From Legionellales bacterium (GTDB lineage: Bacteria > Pseudomonadota > Gammaproteobacteria > JAHCLG01), in the NCBI GenBank assembly GCA_026125385.1, contig JAHCLG010000021.1:1-41565 (forward strand): 41,565 bases of DNA, written 5' to 3'. The notes beneath the pieces were generated by a model. It saw only the letters and a list, made by a program, of their open reading frames with translations. It searched no databases and was not told the origin of the DNA. Shown piece after piece: positions 7,927 to 17,070 of the stretch (within the stretch, counting starts at the first letter, position 1; each line of letters begins with the position of its first letter). Both the position numbers and the translations under genes were made by a program.

Positions 7927-8575
7927 ACTGATCTTCCTTATTGCAGCTCTCTTGATCCTTCAAGAGGTGAGCTTGAATATGTCTTGCCCAAATATGATAA
8001 AGTTTGGCATTGGGATGGAGATAATCACGGGTTATTACCTCATGAGCGTAGAGCGAGGAGTAACTTTGTAAATCAATGAAAGTAATTCGTGGATTTAATA
8101 AGCACAGTTCTTGAATAACCGTATTGTAACGGGCGAGTGTGGCTTGTGCTTGTTGCAAGGTGTTATCTTTAAGCCAAGGATAATGTTGTTGTCGATCTTG
8201 AATTAACGGAGATTGACGGGCTGCCGAAGTGAGTGTCCAATCGGGTATCGTTAATACCAAGAGCGTTGAATTTTGCTTAATACTATTCACCAAATGATCG
8301 AGTATTTTTTCTAGATTTTGAAAAAATAACTCAAGCTTAATACCTTGAAAATGATCGTTAACGCCAACTTGTAAACTGATTAGATCGTAATCGTGAAGAT
8401 AAATAAGGTCGGTTATATTGCTTAATAAATCAAATGTGGTCCATCCTGTTTTGGCAACTATTTTTACTGGCTGACTCTGTTTAAGTAAACGCGCTAATTG
8501 CCAAGGCCAAGCTTCATTTACCGCAACTCCTTCACCACAAGTATAAGAATCGCCTAATGCTAAGAATTTCATCAT
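7910..8575 (-). CDS. SGNH/GDSL-family hydrolase in the NRPS operon
   Basis: Small serine hydrolase of about 221 residues. Block I is LALGDSYTCGEG with the nucleophile Ser, block III is VGVNDH with Gly and Asn, and block V is DYLHPNAKLYHIW with the catalytic Asp and His. No signal peptide is seen, so it probably acts in the cytosol. The start at 8575 (MMKFLALG) forms a TAATG overlap with the NRPS stop and has GGAG 7 bases upstream; an ATG 6 bases earlier is too close to that site. The family includes esterases and deacylases. Sitting between the NRPS and tryptophan dioxygenase, it could remove the formyl group from N-formylkynurenine or act on the peptide product; neither can be read from sequence. 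Confidence 0.85.
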   Translation of the reverse strand: MMKFLALGDSYTCGEGVAVNEAWPWQLARLLKQSQPVKIVAKTGWTTFDLLSNITDLIYLHDYDLISLQVGVNDHFQGIKLELFFQNLEKILDHLVNSIKQNSTLLVLTIPDWTLTSAARQSPLIQDRQQHYPWLKDNTLQQAQATLARYNTVIQELCLLNPRITFIDLQSYSSLYAHEVITRDYLHPNAKLYHIWARHIQAHLLKDQESCNKEDQYGTKN

Positions 8576-11500
8576 TAGCATGCTCCTAAATTTTTAGTGT
8601 GATAGCGCTTGGTTAACCATTGTTTGATCTCGTGCGCTAATATTTCTACATCGGGTTTTGTTAAAATGGAGAAGTGATCACCCTCAATCAAACAGGTATC
8701 CAGAGGATTAATTTTATTTTCCCAACCTAAGCTTAAATCTGTGTTAGTGGTGAGGGTTTGGTAGTCTTGCAAAGTCGATTGAGTTAATAATAATAATCCG
8801 TGAGAAAAAGTAGTCTTTTGCAAAGGTGATGCAAGCAGTGCCAATAATGACGTGGTAAATGATTGTAATCTTTTTTTAATTTCCACCGTGGAACAGAACG
8901 GTAAAAAATGATCACGTAAACGTTCGACTTGTTGAAAAATGGGTTGTGTTAAGAGAGTTTCAACAAAATTTTCATCGGGTGGTAAAGTGATTTCCGTTAA
9001 TGTGCTTAATACTTGGTAAAGTTTATTAATTCGTGGCGTCGGAGAATAGTGGAGGAGTAAATTTGGATTGAGTGCGTCGATTAAAACGAGATACGTTTCT
9101 ACTCCTAAGCGCGTTAATTTCTCAGCTACTTTTAGCGCTAGACTTCCTGCCAGCGACCAGCCTATCACACACAGACGTTGCGGTGAATAATCGCGAGTCA
9201 TTGCTTGCACAATGTTGTTGACGATAGTCTCAAGGGTGAGAGAAAAATCCGTATTTTTTCTTGTGATAAGTGAACACTCCTCAACGGCATAAGTCGAACA
9301 GGGATAATGTAAGATGAGTTCATCCAACAGTGCCTGATAATAATGAGTTTGCTGGCTAGCACTAATTAAACAAATGGGCATCGCTTGAGAGTTTTTTAAT
9401 CCTGCATCTGACTTTTTTTTATAAAATTTATTGTGCTGGTTTATGGCATGTTCACTAGAGTGATATAATTTATCTTGTTGCTGATGAATGACCCCTGCTA
9501 AATCGCTAATCGTGGCATGGTGTTTGATTTCTTGCAAATTCATCGACAGATGAAATTGTTGATTAATTTTATTCAGTAATTGCACCGCCTGCAAAGAACG
9601 CCCACCTACATCAAAAAAATCATCATTTTTTGAAAAATTACCATGATGTAAAATTACTTCCCAAATAGCATGAATTTTTTTCTCAAGAGAATTCATGTTC
9701 AATGCTGGATTTTCTTGGTATTCTGGCGTGGGATAGCGGGCTAATTCATGAGTGTTAATTTTACCATTTTTAGTGATGGGAAATTTATCAACTTGAATAA
9801 TATGGCTGGGGATCCATTGTCGCGGCATGCCGGATTGCTTAAGAAATTTTTTTATCTCTAACATATTAATTTTTTCAGGCGATTTCCCTGTCATGTAAGC
9901 AAAAATTGCTTGATTTTTTCCCTCACCAAAAGCCGTGACGAAAACTTGCTGCGCTTTGGGGTACTGTTGCAAGGTTTCTTCAATTTGTTTTAAATCAAGT
10001 TTTACGCCATGTAATTTTATTTGCTGATCAATTCTACCTAATACCAGTAATTCACCTGTTGCCAAGAAACAACCCTTATCACCCGTACGATAGACTTTTT
10101 CATGAAAACCATTAATCTCAATGGTGGTAAATCGCTGATGATTATCATGGAGATAACCGCGCGCAATGGGACCACCAATATAAATTTCCCCAATTCCACC
10201 CAGTGGCGTCAAGTGTTTCATTGAATTTAAAATATAAAAATGAGTATTCGGACCTGGAAAACCCGCCGTGCATTGAGTCTGTTCGGGATTAATTTTGGCA
10301 ATTGAACCAATCGTGGTTTCGGTGGCACCATAGGCATTATATAATTGCGCCTGCGCTAGCCAAGCTTTATCAAACTGACAACTTTCACCGGTTAAAATAA
10401 TTTTTTTCAAACTTTTAAAATCAACTGGATTTAATGTCGCTAATAACGAAGGCGTCAGCGTTATAGTAGTGATGTGATGTTGTTGAAATAATGTTTTTAA
10501 ATTAACCGGATTAATTCGCTGTGATTCGTCATTCAGATACAAAGTCCCACCATGGGCTAATGCCATTAACATATCCCAGAGAAAAGCATCAAAGGTAAAC
10601 GGGGCTACTAAAAATATTTTTTCATCTGGAGTAGGATTTAAAGTATGCGTTTGTAAAAAAATCCAATGACATAATCCTTGATGTTCAATTAATACTCCTT
10701 TAGGCTGGCCAGTAGTTCCAGAAGTAAAAGGGATCATGGCTAAATCGTTGGCAACGAGCGGGAGGTTCGGATTAGTTTTACGGCATTGGGCTATGCGCTG
10801 AATAAAATCAGGGCTATCAATATTAATCACGAGAGAGTATTTATTGGGAATTAATGCTTGGGTTTCATGATTAACTAAAATAATAGCGCAGCGTGCCATA
10901 TCTATTTTACGACAGCATTGTTGCTGATCTTCTGGCGTAATATCTAATGGCACAAAGGCCAAGCCTGCTTTTAAGCTGGCGATTATACTAATAATTAATT
11001 CGGCTGATCGTGGCAAGCAAATACCAATAATGCTGGATTTTGGCAAACTATAGTCTAACAATAAATGCGCCCATTGATTGGATATGGTATTTAATTCTTG
11101 ATAAGTCAGCTGGGTTTGTTGAAATACTAATGCAATGTTATCTGGATATTGTCGAGTTGTACGTTCTATAAATTGTGAAGTATTGAGTGAATTTTTGTAA
11201 GGTAAATAGGTATCGTTAATTTGAGCGAATAAGCGTTTTTCATCTTTGGTGATGAAGTTAATATCATGAATAGAGGCTAATTTATCGAGCTTGCATAAAT
11301 TATCCAATGCCAGTGAAAAATGCTGAGCAAAACGTTGGATTGCTGCTTGATTGAATAAATCTGGATTATATTCAAGCTGACAGGTCAACTCTTCAGGTTT
11401 TTGTATAATATTAATGGCTAAATCAAATTTTGCATTTTCTTCAGGAATCGTCAGCTCGTGGATGGTTAAGTCTTTAAATTCAATCGCTGCCGTCGATGGT

Positions 11501-12810
11501 TGCAGAACTAACAACATAGTAATAAGTTTAGAAGCTTGGGCTGGAAATAATTCGATAATTTTCGTGAAGGGTACTTGGCAATGATCGAATGCCTGCAAAC
11601 AATTGCGTTTGACTAGTTCTAAAAATTCTTCAATAGTGGGAGTTTTTTGCCAAGCGACCCGAATGGGTAGAGTTTCAATTAAACAGCCGATCATGGATTC
11701 AAATTCAGGCCGATGCCGAGTGGAGCACGCCGTGCCAATTATAATATCTTGTTGTTCGCAATACTGGTGAAGTGTCAGAATTAATGCGGCATGTAACAGC
11801 ATATATAAACTTAGGCGATAGCGTTGACACGTGGTGAGTAAATAAGGGAGACGATGTATCGTCGTAACATAAGATTCTCCGCGCTGATTAGGTAAGGTTT
11901 TTGCTAAAGGCCAAGATAATGGCTCAAAATCGGCTAAATAATGTTTCCAAAACTGTAAATCGTGTTGATAGGTTGCTGTGCTAAAATATTGCTGTTGGTA
12001 TTGAATAAATTCAGCATATTGAATGGCCGGAGTCAGTTCCGCCCGATCATCATAGAGTAAACTTAATTCGCGTAAAAATAGCTGAATAGACCATCCATCA
12101 AAAATACTGTGATGAAATACCACGACTAACCAATGGCGTTGCGCAGCTAGTTTCAGTAATGCTCCACGCCATAAAGGAAAATCCTGATATTGAAATTTTT
12201 TTCGGCGCATTTTTTTAATGAAATTTTCAGCACAGTGCTGCGGATTTTCTGTATTGCTTAAATCAATTAAGGTATAAGAAAAATATTCAGGAATGATCAC
12301 CATGTTCATAGTCTGTTGAGAAAAGGGTGAATTAATATCTCTGCGCGTTGGCTCTTGATTAGATACTTCAAAATGCGCATGTAAACTATCATGACGCTGA
12401 ATCAGCGCTGTAAATGCGCGATTAAATTTTTTTTCGTCGAGTGCACCACATAATTCTATTTGAATGGCCACTTGATATAAACAACGTTGCACATCCTCTT
12501 GTTCACACAGCCACAAACGTTGTTGAATACTGCTGCTTGCATAATGCGTGGCGTTTAACTGTTGTGCAAGTTTGGTCAAGGTGAAGGGCATGGCAAGCCA
12601 TGCCGCGAGATTTTGATTAGGCCACTCGTCGCGCAAGCGCATAATGATTAACGGTAGCGTTTTGGAATTGAGGCTAATCAGTTCATCGACTGAAAGTTGA
12701 GTACGCTGTAATTGCTGACTGAATATTTTCCACAATTTAAATTCTATGGCATTGGCTGGATGGCGCACGCTGGGCTGACATTCGAGAGTGCGTTGGTGTT
12801 TTTTTAACAT
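8575..12810 (-). CDS. Nonribosomal peptide synthetase, (degenerate T)-C-A-T-TE
   Basis: One elongation and release module of 1411 residues. Residues about 20-85 look like a carrier domain in which the GGxS site reads NSKT (48-51), so it lacks the phosphopantetheine serine. The condensation domain (about 90-520) has an intact HHSIFDG at 233-239. The adenylation domain (about 540-1020) has the FTSGTTGQPKG loop, FDAFLWD, YGATETT and NGKI. By hand alignment to GrsA its pocket residues are D-A-W-T-I-T-A-I-G-K, matching the GrsA phenylalanine code at 8 of 10. A carrier domain with GGRSL follows, then a thioesterase with GWSLAG (Ser 1219), Asp 1245 and His 1379. The start at 12810 has GGAG 6 bases upstream. 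It probably condenses the amino acid held by the A-T protein with Phe (or similar) and releases the product. Confidence 0.93.
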   Translation of the reverse strand: MLKKHQRTLECQPSVRHPANAIEFKLWKIFSQQLQRTQLSVDELISLNSKTLPLIIMRLRDEWPNQNLAAWLAMPFTLTKLAQQLNATHYASSSIQQRLWLCEQEDVQRCLYQVAIQIELCGALDEKKFNRAFTALIQRHDSLHAHFEVSNQEPTRRDINSPFSQQTMNMVIIPEYFSYTLIDLSNTENPQHCAENFIKKMRRKKFQYQDFPLWRGALLKLAAQRHWLVVVFHHSIFDGWSIQLFLRELSLLYDDRAELTPAIQYAEFIQYQQQYFSTATYQHDLQFWKHYLADFEPLSWPLAKTLPNQRGESYVTTIHRLPYLLTTCQRYRLSLYMLLHAALILTLHQYCEQQDIIIGTACSTRHRPEFESMIGCLIETLPIRVAWQKTPTIEEFLELVKRNCLQAFDHCQVPFTKIIELFPAQASKLITMLLVLQPSTAAIEFKDLTIHELTIPEENAKFDLAINIIQKPEELTCQLEYNPDLFNQAAIQRFAQHFSLALDNLCKLDKLASIHDINFITKDEKRLFAQINDTYLPYKNSLNTSQFIERTTRQYPDNIALVFQQTQLTYQELNTISNQWAHLLLDYSLPKSSIIGICLPRSAELIISIIASLKAGLAFVPLDITPEDQQQCCRKIDMARCAIILVNHETQALIPNKYSLVINIDSPDFIQRIAQCRKTNPNLPLVANDLAMIPFTSGTTGQPKGVLIEHQGLCHWIFLQTHTLNPTPDEKIFLVAPFTFDAFLWDMLMALAHGGTLYLNDESQRINPVNLKTLFQQHHITTITLTPSLLATLNPVDFKSLKKIILTGESCQFDKAWLAQAQLYNAYGATETTIGSIAKINPEQTQCTAGFPGPNTHFYILNSMKHLTPLGGIGEIYIGGPIARGYLHDNHQRFTTIEINGFHEKVYRTGDKGCFLATGELLVLGRIDQQIKLHGVKLDLKQIEETLQQYPKAQQVFVTAFGEGKNQAIFAYMTGKSPEKINMLEIKKFLKQSGMPRQWIPSHIIQVDKFPITKNGKINTHELARYPTPEYQENPALNMNSLEKKIHAIWEVILHHGNFSKNDDFFDVGGRSLQAVQLLNKINQQFHLSMNLQEIKHHATISDLAGVIHQQQDKLYHSSEHAINQHNKFYKKKSDAGLKNSQAMPICLISASQQTHYYQALLDELILHYPCSTYAVEECSLITRKNTDFSLTLETIVNNIVQAMTRDYSPQRLCVIGWSLAGSLALKVAEKLTRLGVETYLVLIDALNPNLLLHYSPTPRINKLYQVLSTLTEITLPPDENFVETLLTQPIFQQVERLRDHFLPFCSTVEIKKRLQSFTTSLLALLASPLQKTTFSHGLLLLTQSTLQDYQTLTTNTDLSLGWENKINPLDTCLIEGDHFSILTKPDVEILAHEIKQWLTKRYHTKNLGAC

Positions 12811-13172
12811 AATGAACTCCGAGAAATCCCTGACTCAGATCCGAATTAAATAAAATCAACGTACAAATAAATAATTTTGTAGATAGTATAAGTTTAGTCT
12901 AATTGACATAAATTACCATCACAGGCAGATGAATTTGCTGGGCTAAAAAATGGCTAGATAAAAAATTTAGGATCTTGATTATAATCAAAGTGAACAAAGA
13001 TAAAAAAATAGAAAATATAACTAAATAATATTGTAAATACTTATAAATATAATTTTCTCTGGATCCCGAGAAAGGTGTAATTCAATTAAAATAACTTCAA
13101 TATGCGCTCGCAATGTTGCAGGATTTAGGTATAAAATATTCAGCAGATAGGTTCCACAGATAAGGTGACAAA
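12811..13172. other. Intergenic regulatory region between the NRPS and tetR genes
   Basis: This AT-rich stretch of 362 bases separates divergent genes and should hold both promoters. On the minus strand TATACT (12888-12883) is a plausible -10 box for the NRPS with a poor -35. On the plus strand TATAAA (13130-13135) lies about 37 bases before the tetR ATG, also with a poor -35. A 14-base perfect palindrome lies at 12975-12988. No open reading frame with coding character is seen. Confidence 0.5.
12975..12988. promoter_or_regulatory. Palindrome TTGATTATAATCAA, candidate TetR-family operator
   Basis: A perfect 14-base palindrome, TTGATTA/TAATCAA, between the divergent NRPS and tetR genes. TetR regulators commonly bind such sites next to their own gene. 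The assignment is positional; AT-rich DNA yields short palindromes by chance. Confidence 0.4.
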
Positions 13173-13736
13173 ATGGCAAAAAAACGCACGAGTCAAGAAG
13201 AATTAACCACGAAAGCTGCCGAATTATTTTCTGTGCGTGGCTATCAAAATACTTCAATTGCCGATATTGCTGGATTTTGTGGCATTCGTAAATCCAGTGT
13301 CTATCATTATTTTTCCAGTAAAGTGGAATTAGCAAAAACGACGGTAACTATTGAAACGCAGGCGCTCAAATTGTTAATTCAAACGGCCATGCAAATGGAA
13401 TCTCCTTATTCGGCATTAAAAAATCTCACACAACATCTACAAAATATTTTATTTAATCAAACGCAAAATGGTGTTGTATTTAAATTAGCGATCGAATACA
13501 CCAATCTCGATGGGGAATTAAAAGAATTAGTGCAAGCCTATTTTCAAGAATTACATCAAGCCTATAAAACTTTATTTAGCAAAATCCCTAGCGAAAATCC
13601 TAACCATGATGCCAGAGATTTAATCGATTTAGGCATGGGAAGCGCTCTCATGAATCCCATTTTAAAAGCTCATTCTGCTCAGCATCTGCTGGAAAAACTC
13701 GATCAACTCGTTGAAAAGGCTTCTGCACTCCACTAA
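13173..13736 (+). CDS. TetR/AcrR-family transcriptional regulator
   Basis: A 187-residue one-component regulator. The N-terminal DNA-binding domain (residues about 5-55) shows the family pattern TKAAELFSVRGYQNTSIADIAGFCGIRKSSVYHYFSSKVELA. The C-terminal ligand domain (about 60-187) is helical and not recognisable for a specific ligand. The start at 13173 has AAGGTGA 4 bases upstream. It is transcribed away from the C-A-T-TE NRPS, and its last 4 bases overlap the end of the convergent A-T NRPS gene. This placement in the middle of the cluster makes it the likely local regulator, perhaps sensing the product or a precursor. Confidence 0.9.
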   Translation: MAKKRTSQEELTTKAAELFSVRGYQNTSIADIAGFCGIRKSSVYHYFSSKVELAKTTVTIETQALKLLIQTAMQMESPYSALKNLTQHLQNILFNQTQNGVVFKLAIEYTNLDGELKELVQAYFQELHQAYKTLFSKIPSENPNHDARDLIDLGMGSALMNPILKAHSAQHLLEKLDQLVEKASALH

Positions 13737-16051
13737 GGTTTAATCGATCGCGCAGAGTTGTTGTGAATAAATTCACAAAAATCTTGAAAAATCGGATATT
13801 CAAAAACTGCGCGGATAGGGCAGTGAAGTTTAAGATCGCGCTGTAGTCTTGTCACGATTTGAACAGCTCGCAGTGAATGCCCCCCTAAATTAAAAAAATT
13901 ATCGTTAGCTGTAATGGTGGGTCTATTTAAAATCTCTTGCCAGATGGCACCGATTTTATCTTCAAGGGTATGAGAACTGGTATTGCGAGTGAAATTAATG
14001 TGTTGTGTTGGAAGCGCTAGACGAGATGTGTCAATTTTTCCATTAACCGTTAACGGTAATTCATCGACGAAGATAATTTGCTGTGGGAGCATATAGCCTG
14101 CTAAACGTTGTTGTAAAAATTCAACAATAGCAGACAGCGATAGCTCAGTGGTATCCCCTACACAATAAGCAATAATTAAGGGTTCGGCATGTGTTTGCTG
14201 TAGCACCACATGGCATTGTTTAAGACGTGGATAGTTTAATAGACAGTGCTCAATTTCTTTTAATTCAATTCGAAAACCATGAAATTTAATTTGGCGATCA
14301 TTTCTTCCCACAAATTCTAATTGTTGGTGCGCATTCCAGCGAACTAAATCACCGCTTTTAAAATAATGCAGTGTAGAAAATTGAGGTAATGTAATAAATT
14401 TTTCAGCCGTTAAATCGGGATTACCTAAATAACCTTCAGCAAGATGAGGGGCGCCAATATACAATTCACCGATTGCTCCTGGTGGTAATAACTGTTGATG
14501 GCTATCGAGTACTAAACATTGGCGATGAGTGATGGGTTTGCCTATTGGGATAATGCTTGGCAATGCCTCGTTTTTTCGTAGAGTGCAGGCAGTAGTTGCA
14601 ACAATCGCTTCGGCAGGACCATAAAAATTAGTGAATTGAAAATGATTGGACGTATGTTGAAATAATGTGTTGACTAAATGAAGGGGAACCGTATCACCGC
14701 CTAAGGCTAAGTGATCTAACGATGCAAAAGCCGTTGGTAATTCCGCGATAATTTTTGCAAATAACGCTGGTGTTAAAATTAATTTATTAATGTGTTGTGA
14801 TTGCAGCGTGCTGGCGAATTGATAGGGGTTTAACAAGCTTTCGGAGTTGAGTAAAAAAACCTGCGCGCCATGTGCTAAGGCCGACCACAACTCTATCACT
14901 GCACCGTCAAATGCCAAATTTAAAGCTTGTCCGACGGTATCATGAGAAGAAATATTAAAAGGTTGATTCGGTAAGATTAAATCCGCCAGTGCGGCGTGCG
15001 AAACCGGAATAAGCTTAGGTTCTCCTGTAGTACCGGAAGTAAAAATGGCGTAGCATAAACTTTGTTTTTTGGGTTGTAATAACAGCTTATCCGTTCCATC
15101 TAAGCAATTATCATCGGTCACCAATAATTCACAGCCAAGTTTTTTTAAGTCATCAGCAAATGCGGGTTGAGTTAATAATAGGGGGGCTTCAAGAAAATTT
15201 AAATAGTGTTGAATACGCTGTGGTGGCGAATTCAGGGCAATTGGAACATAAGCAAAGCCAGCTTTTAAAATGGCTAATATCATGATTATCGCTTCAACAT
15301 TTTTATCGCTATAAAATGGAATAAAACAGGTGGTATCAGGCACTTTAGCTTGAATAATTTTGGCTAATTGTAGGGCATAATCATTTAATTCGGCATAAGT
15401 TAACGAGGTTTCTTCATCGCTTACGGCAAGCTGATGGGGGAAATTTTTCACATTTTTCTGGAATAAATCTAAAACAGTATGAGCAGGTGATTTTTTCGCT
15501 GGAATATTTGTGCCTAAAGCTAACAATCTCTGCCTATTTTTCGGCGAGATAAGTGGTAAATTGAAAAACGGCTGCGGCGTATGATGTTGAATTTCCCGAT
15601 ATAAAGTATAAAAACTTGAAATAAACTGTTGAATAATTTTAACAGGATATACTTGATGCGGATAATAGAGATGAATTTTTTTGATGATTGCATTCTCGCT
15701 GGTAATCACTAATTGTAAGCCCTCATAGTCGGGCACATTATCCATGTCACTAATCAGGCTTATTCTTGCTAAATACGAGGAGTGAGCTAGGGGGGGGGAA
15801 TTAGTTTTATTTTCTGCGATAAAAATATTAACTTGATGTTCAAGGTTTTTTTTGTAATCGTTATAGTGCGTATTATGACGGACATCCACTTCAAGTGCTG
15901 TCGATAAATCCTCTTTCGTCATTAATACGCAGCCATCAATACGATCATGCCAGCGTAAACACAGCGCCATAAAGGTGCTAGTTATTTCAGCGATACTTAA
16001 GCGAGTTAAATAGGGTAACTTAAGTTTGGAATAAGATTTCGTTATTCTCAT
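13733..16051 (-). CDS. Nonribosomal peptide synthetase, (C remnant)-A-T
   Basis: A 772-residue loading-type protein. Residues 1-165 or so resemble only the second lobe and C-A linker of a condensation domain (FFNLPLISPKNRQRLLALG); the first lobe with HHxxxDG is missing. The adenylation domain (about 185-670) has YAIFTSGTTGEPKLIP, LAFDGAVIELW, NFYGPAEA, GELYIGAP, SGDLVRW and NGKID. Hand-aligned pocket residues are D-G-I-I-A-G-F-V-A-K, which I cannot assign; the D-G-x-I start and V-A-K end are reminiscent of tyrosine-type codes. The carrier domain has GGHSL (Ser 726). It overlaps the upstream AurF-like gene by 4 bases. A stand-alone A-T protein next to an AurF-like oxygenase suggests that oxidation happens on the carrier-bound amino acid, as proposed for pvf/mgo and ham clusters. 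Confidence 0.92.
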   Translation of the reverse strand: MRITKSYSKLKLPYLTRLSIAEITSTFMALCLRWHDRIDGCVLMTKEDLSTALEVDVRHNTHYNDYKKNLEHQVNIFIAENKTNSPPLAHSSYLARISLISDMDNVPDYEGLQLVITSENAIIKKIHLYYPHQVYPVKIIQQFISSFYTLYREIQHHTPQPFFNLPLISPKNRQRLLALGTNIPAKKSPAHTVLDLFQKNVKNFPHQLAVSDEETSLTYAELNDYALQLAKIIQAKVPDTTCFIPFYSDKNVEAIIMILAILKAGFAYVPIALNSPPQRIQHYLNFLEAPLLLTQPAFADDLKKLGCELLVTDDNCLDGTDKLLLQPKKQSLCYAIFTSGTTGEPKLIPVSHAALADLILPNQPFNISSHDTVGQALNLAFDGAVIELWSALAHGAQVFLLNSESLLNPYQFASTLQSQHINKLILTPALFAKIIAELPTAFASLDHLALGGDTVPLHLVNTLFQHTSNHFQFTNFYGPAEAIVATTACTLRKNEALPSIIPIGKPITHRQCLVLDSHQQLLPPGAIGELYIGAPHLAEGYLGNPDLTAEKFITLPQFSTLHYFKSGDLVRWNAHQQLEFVGRNDRQIKFHGFRIELKEIEHCLLNYPRLKQCHVVLQQTHAEPLIIAYCVGDTTELSLSAIVEFLQQRLAGYMLPQQIIFVDELPLTVNGKIDTSRLALPTQHINFTRNTSSHTLEDKIGAIWQEILNRPTITANDNFFNLGGHSLRAVQIVTRLQRDLKLHCPIRAVFEYPIFQDFCEFIHNNSARSIKP

Positions 16052-17040
16052 GATGGCACTAATCCTTGTGTGTGAAAATGGCTATAAACAGCTTGATGAT
16101 TTAATATATTAGAATTTTCTAAAATTCTAATAATATTTTTTACCAAGGGATGATAATGACGAATCCGTAACGAATCATCATCGAGATAAATATCATTCAT
16201 AATCAGTTTAATTTCATCTTTGGAAAAATCACAAGCATTTAAAATTTGTTCATCGAATGATTTTTGGATATCGGACTGCAAATAATGAATAATAAAATGA
16301 GGTAATACCGATCCCACGCTTAATTGATCTTGGCTTGTTAATTGCTCCCACAGCCACGTTAAAATATAGGAAAAAATATTAGCATGCCGACCTTCGTCAC
16401 TTAAATGTTCGGCATTTAGCGTATTAAAATGAGGATTAACATGTTCATGATCTTGTTTAATTTCTACTAATGATTTGGTAATAGTATTTTCCGCAATACA
16501 GACCGCCATAATTTCTAAAGCATCTTGTAGTTTAGGATCTAGCAACGCTTGGCTTAATTGCAAACTTTGTGCGAATTGTAATTGTTGAGGGAGATTGAGC
16601 GGTGGAATATGGGTAAGATTTTCCATTTGCAGCATAAAATCTAAAGCCACATACGCATGATAAGTTTCATCCAGCACAATGGTTAAGGCATCAATTTTCA
16701 ATGCTTGAGGAAATGAATAGTGATAATGATTATAAGCAATTTTATGCGCTACTTTATTCACGCATTCCATTTCAATCAGGGTAATATCATGCATAAATTT
16801 ATACGCCGATTGCTGCAAAATATATTCGATGATAGAAGGTTTGCGTTGTTGCACTAAAGGATGAATGCAAAGTGGCTGGCGTTCGAGGGGAAAAAAATAG
16901 GGTTTTTCGGGATTTAATTGCAGGACATGATAAGGGCGGTTACGCACCGTGGCATTTTTTTCCCAAATACCTTGTTTGCTGCGATAAGCATTTGAAAATT
17001 CAAGGCTTGATCCTGCCACCTTGGCATGATTATCGTCCAT
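16048..17040 (-). CDS. AurF-like diiron N-oxygenase
   Basis: A 330-residue protein resembling p-aminobenzoate N-oxygenase AurF (PF11583-like). Candidate diiron ligands fall in the right order and spacing: Glu92, Glu125 and His128 (DETYH), Glu184 (AEN), and His212, Glu216 and His219 (HLSDEGRH). AurF uses E101, E136, H139, E196, H223, E227 and H230. This class oxidises amines to hydroxylamine, nitroso or nitro groups. Members next to NRPS genes (pvfB/mgoC, hamC, cmlI) act on amino-acid or arylamine groups. First gene of the minus-strand operon; GGGAG lies 7 bases before the ATG. It is followed, with a 4-base overlap, by the A-T NRPS. The substrate may be the A-T-bound amino acid or the aniline nitrogen of kynurenine (inference). 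Confidence 0.85.
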   Translation of the reverse strand: MDDNHAKVAGSSLEFSNAYRSKQGIWEKNATVRNRPYHVLQLNPEKPYFFPLERQPLCIHPLVQQRKPSIIEYILQQSAYKFMHDITLIEMECVNKVAHKIAYNHYHYSFPQALKIDALTIVLDETYHAYVALDFMLQMENLTHIPPLNLPQQLQFAQSLQLSQALLDPKLQDALEIMAVCIAENTITKSLVEIKQDHEHVNPHFNTLNAEHLSDEGRHANIFSYILTWLWEQLTSQDQLSVGSVLPHFIIHYLQSDIQKSFDEQILNACDFSKDEIKLIMNDIYLDDDSLRIRHYHPLVKNIIRILENSNILNHQAVYSHFHTQGLVPS

Positions 17041-17052
17041 GATGCTTCTCCC

Positions 17053-17070
17053 TTGCTAAGATAATAGCAA
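17053..17070. promoter_or_regulatory. Inverted repeat TTGCTA-N6-TAGCAA upstream of the AurF-like gene
   Basis: Perfect 6-base arms, 13 bases before the start codon of the AurF-like gene and in the 170-base divergent gap to the histidine kinase. It could be an operator or a leader hairpin. It does not match the palindrome at 12975. Confidence 0.3.
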
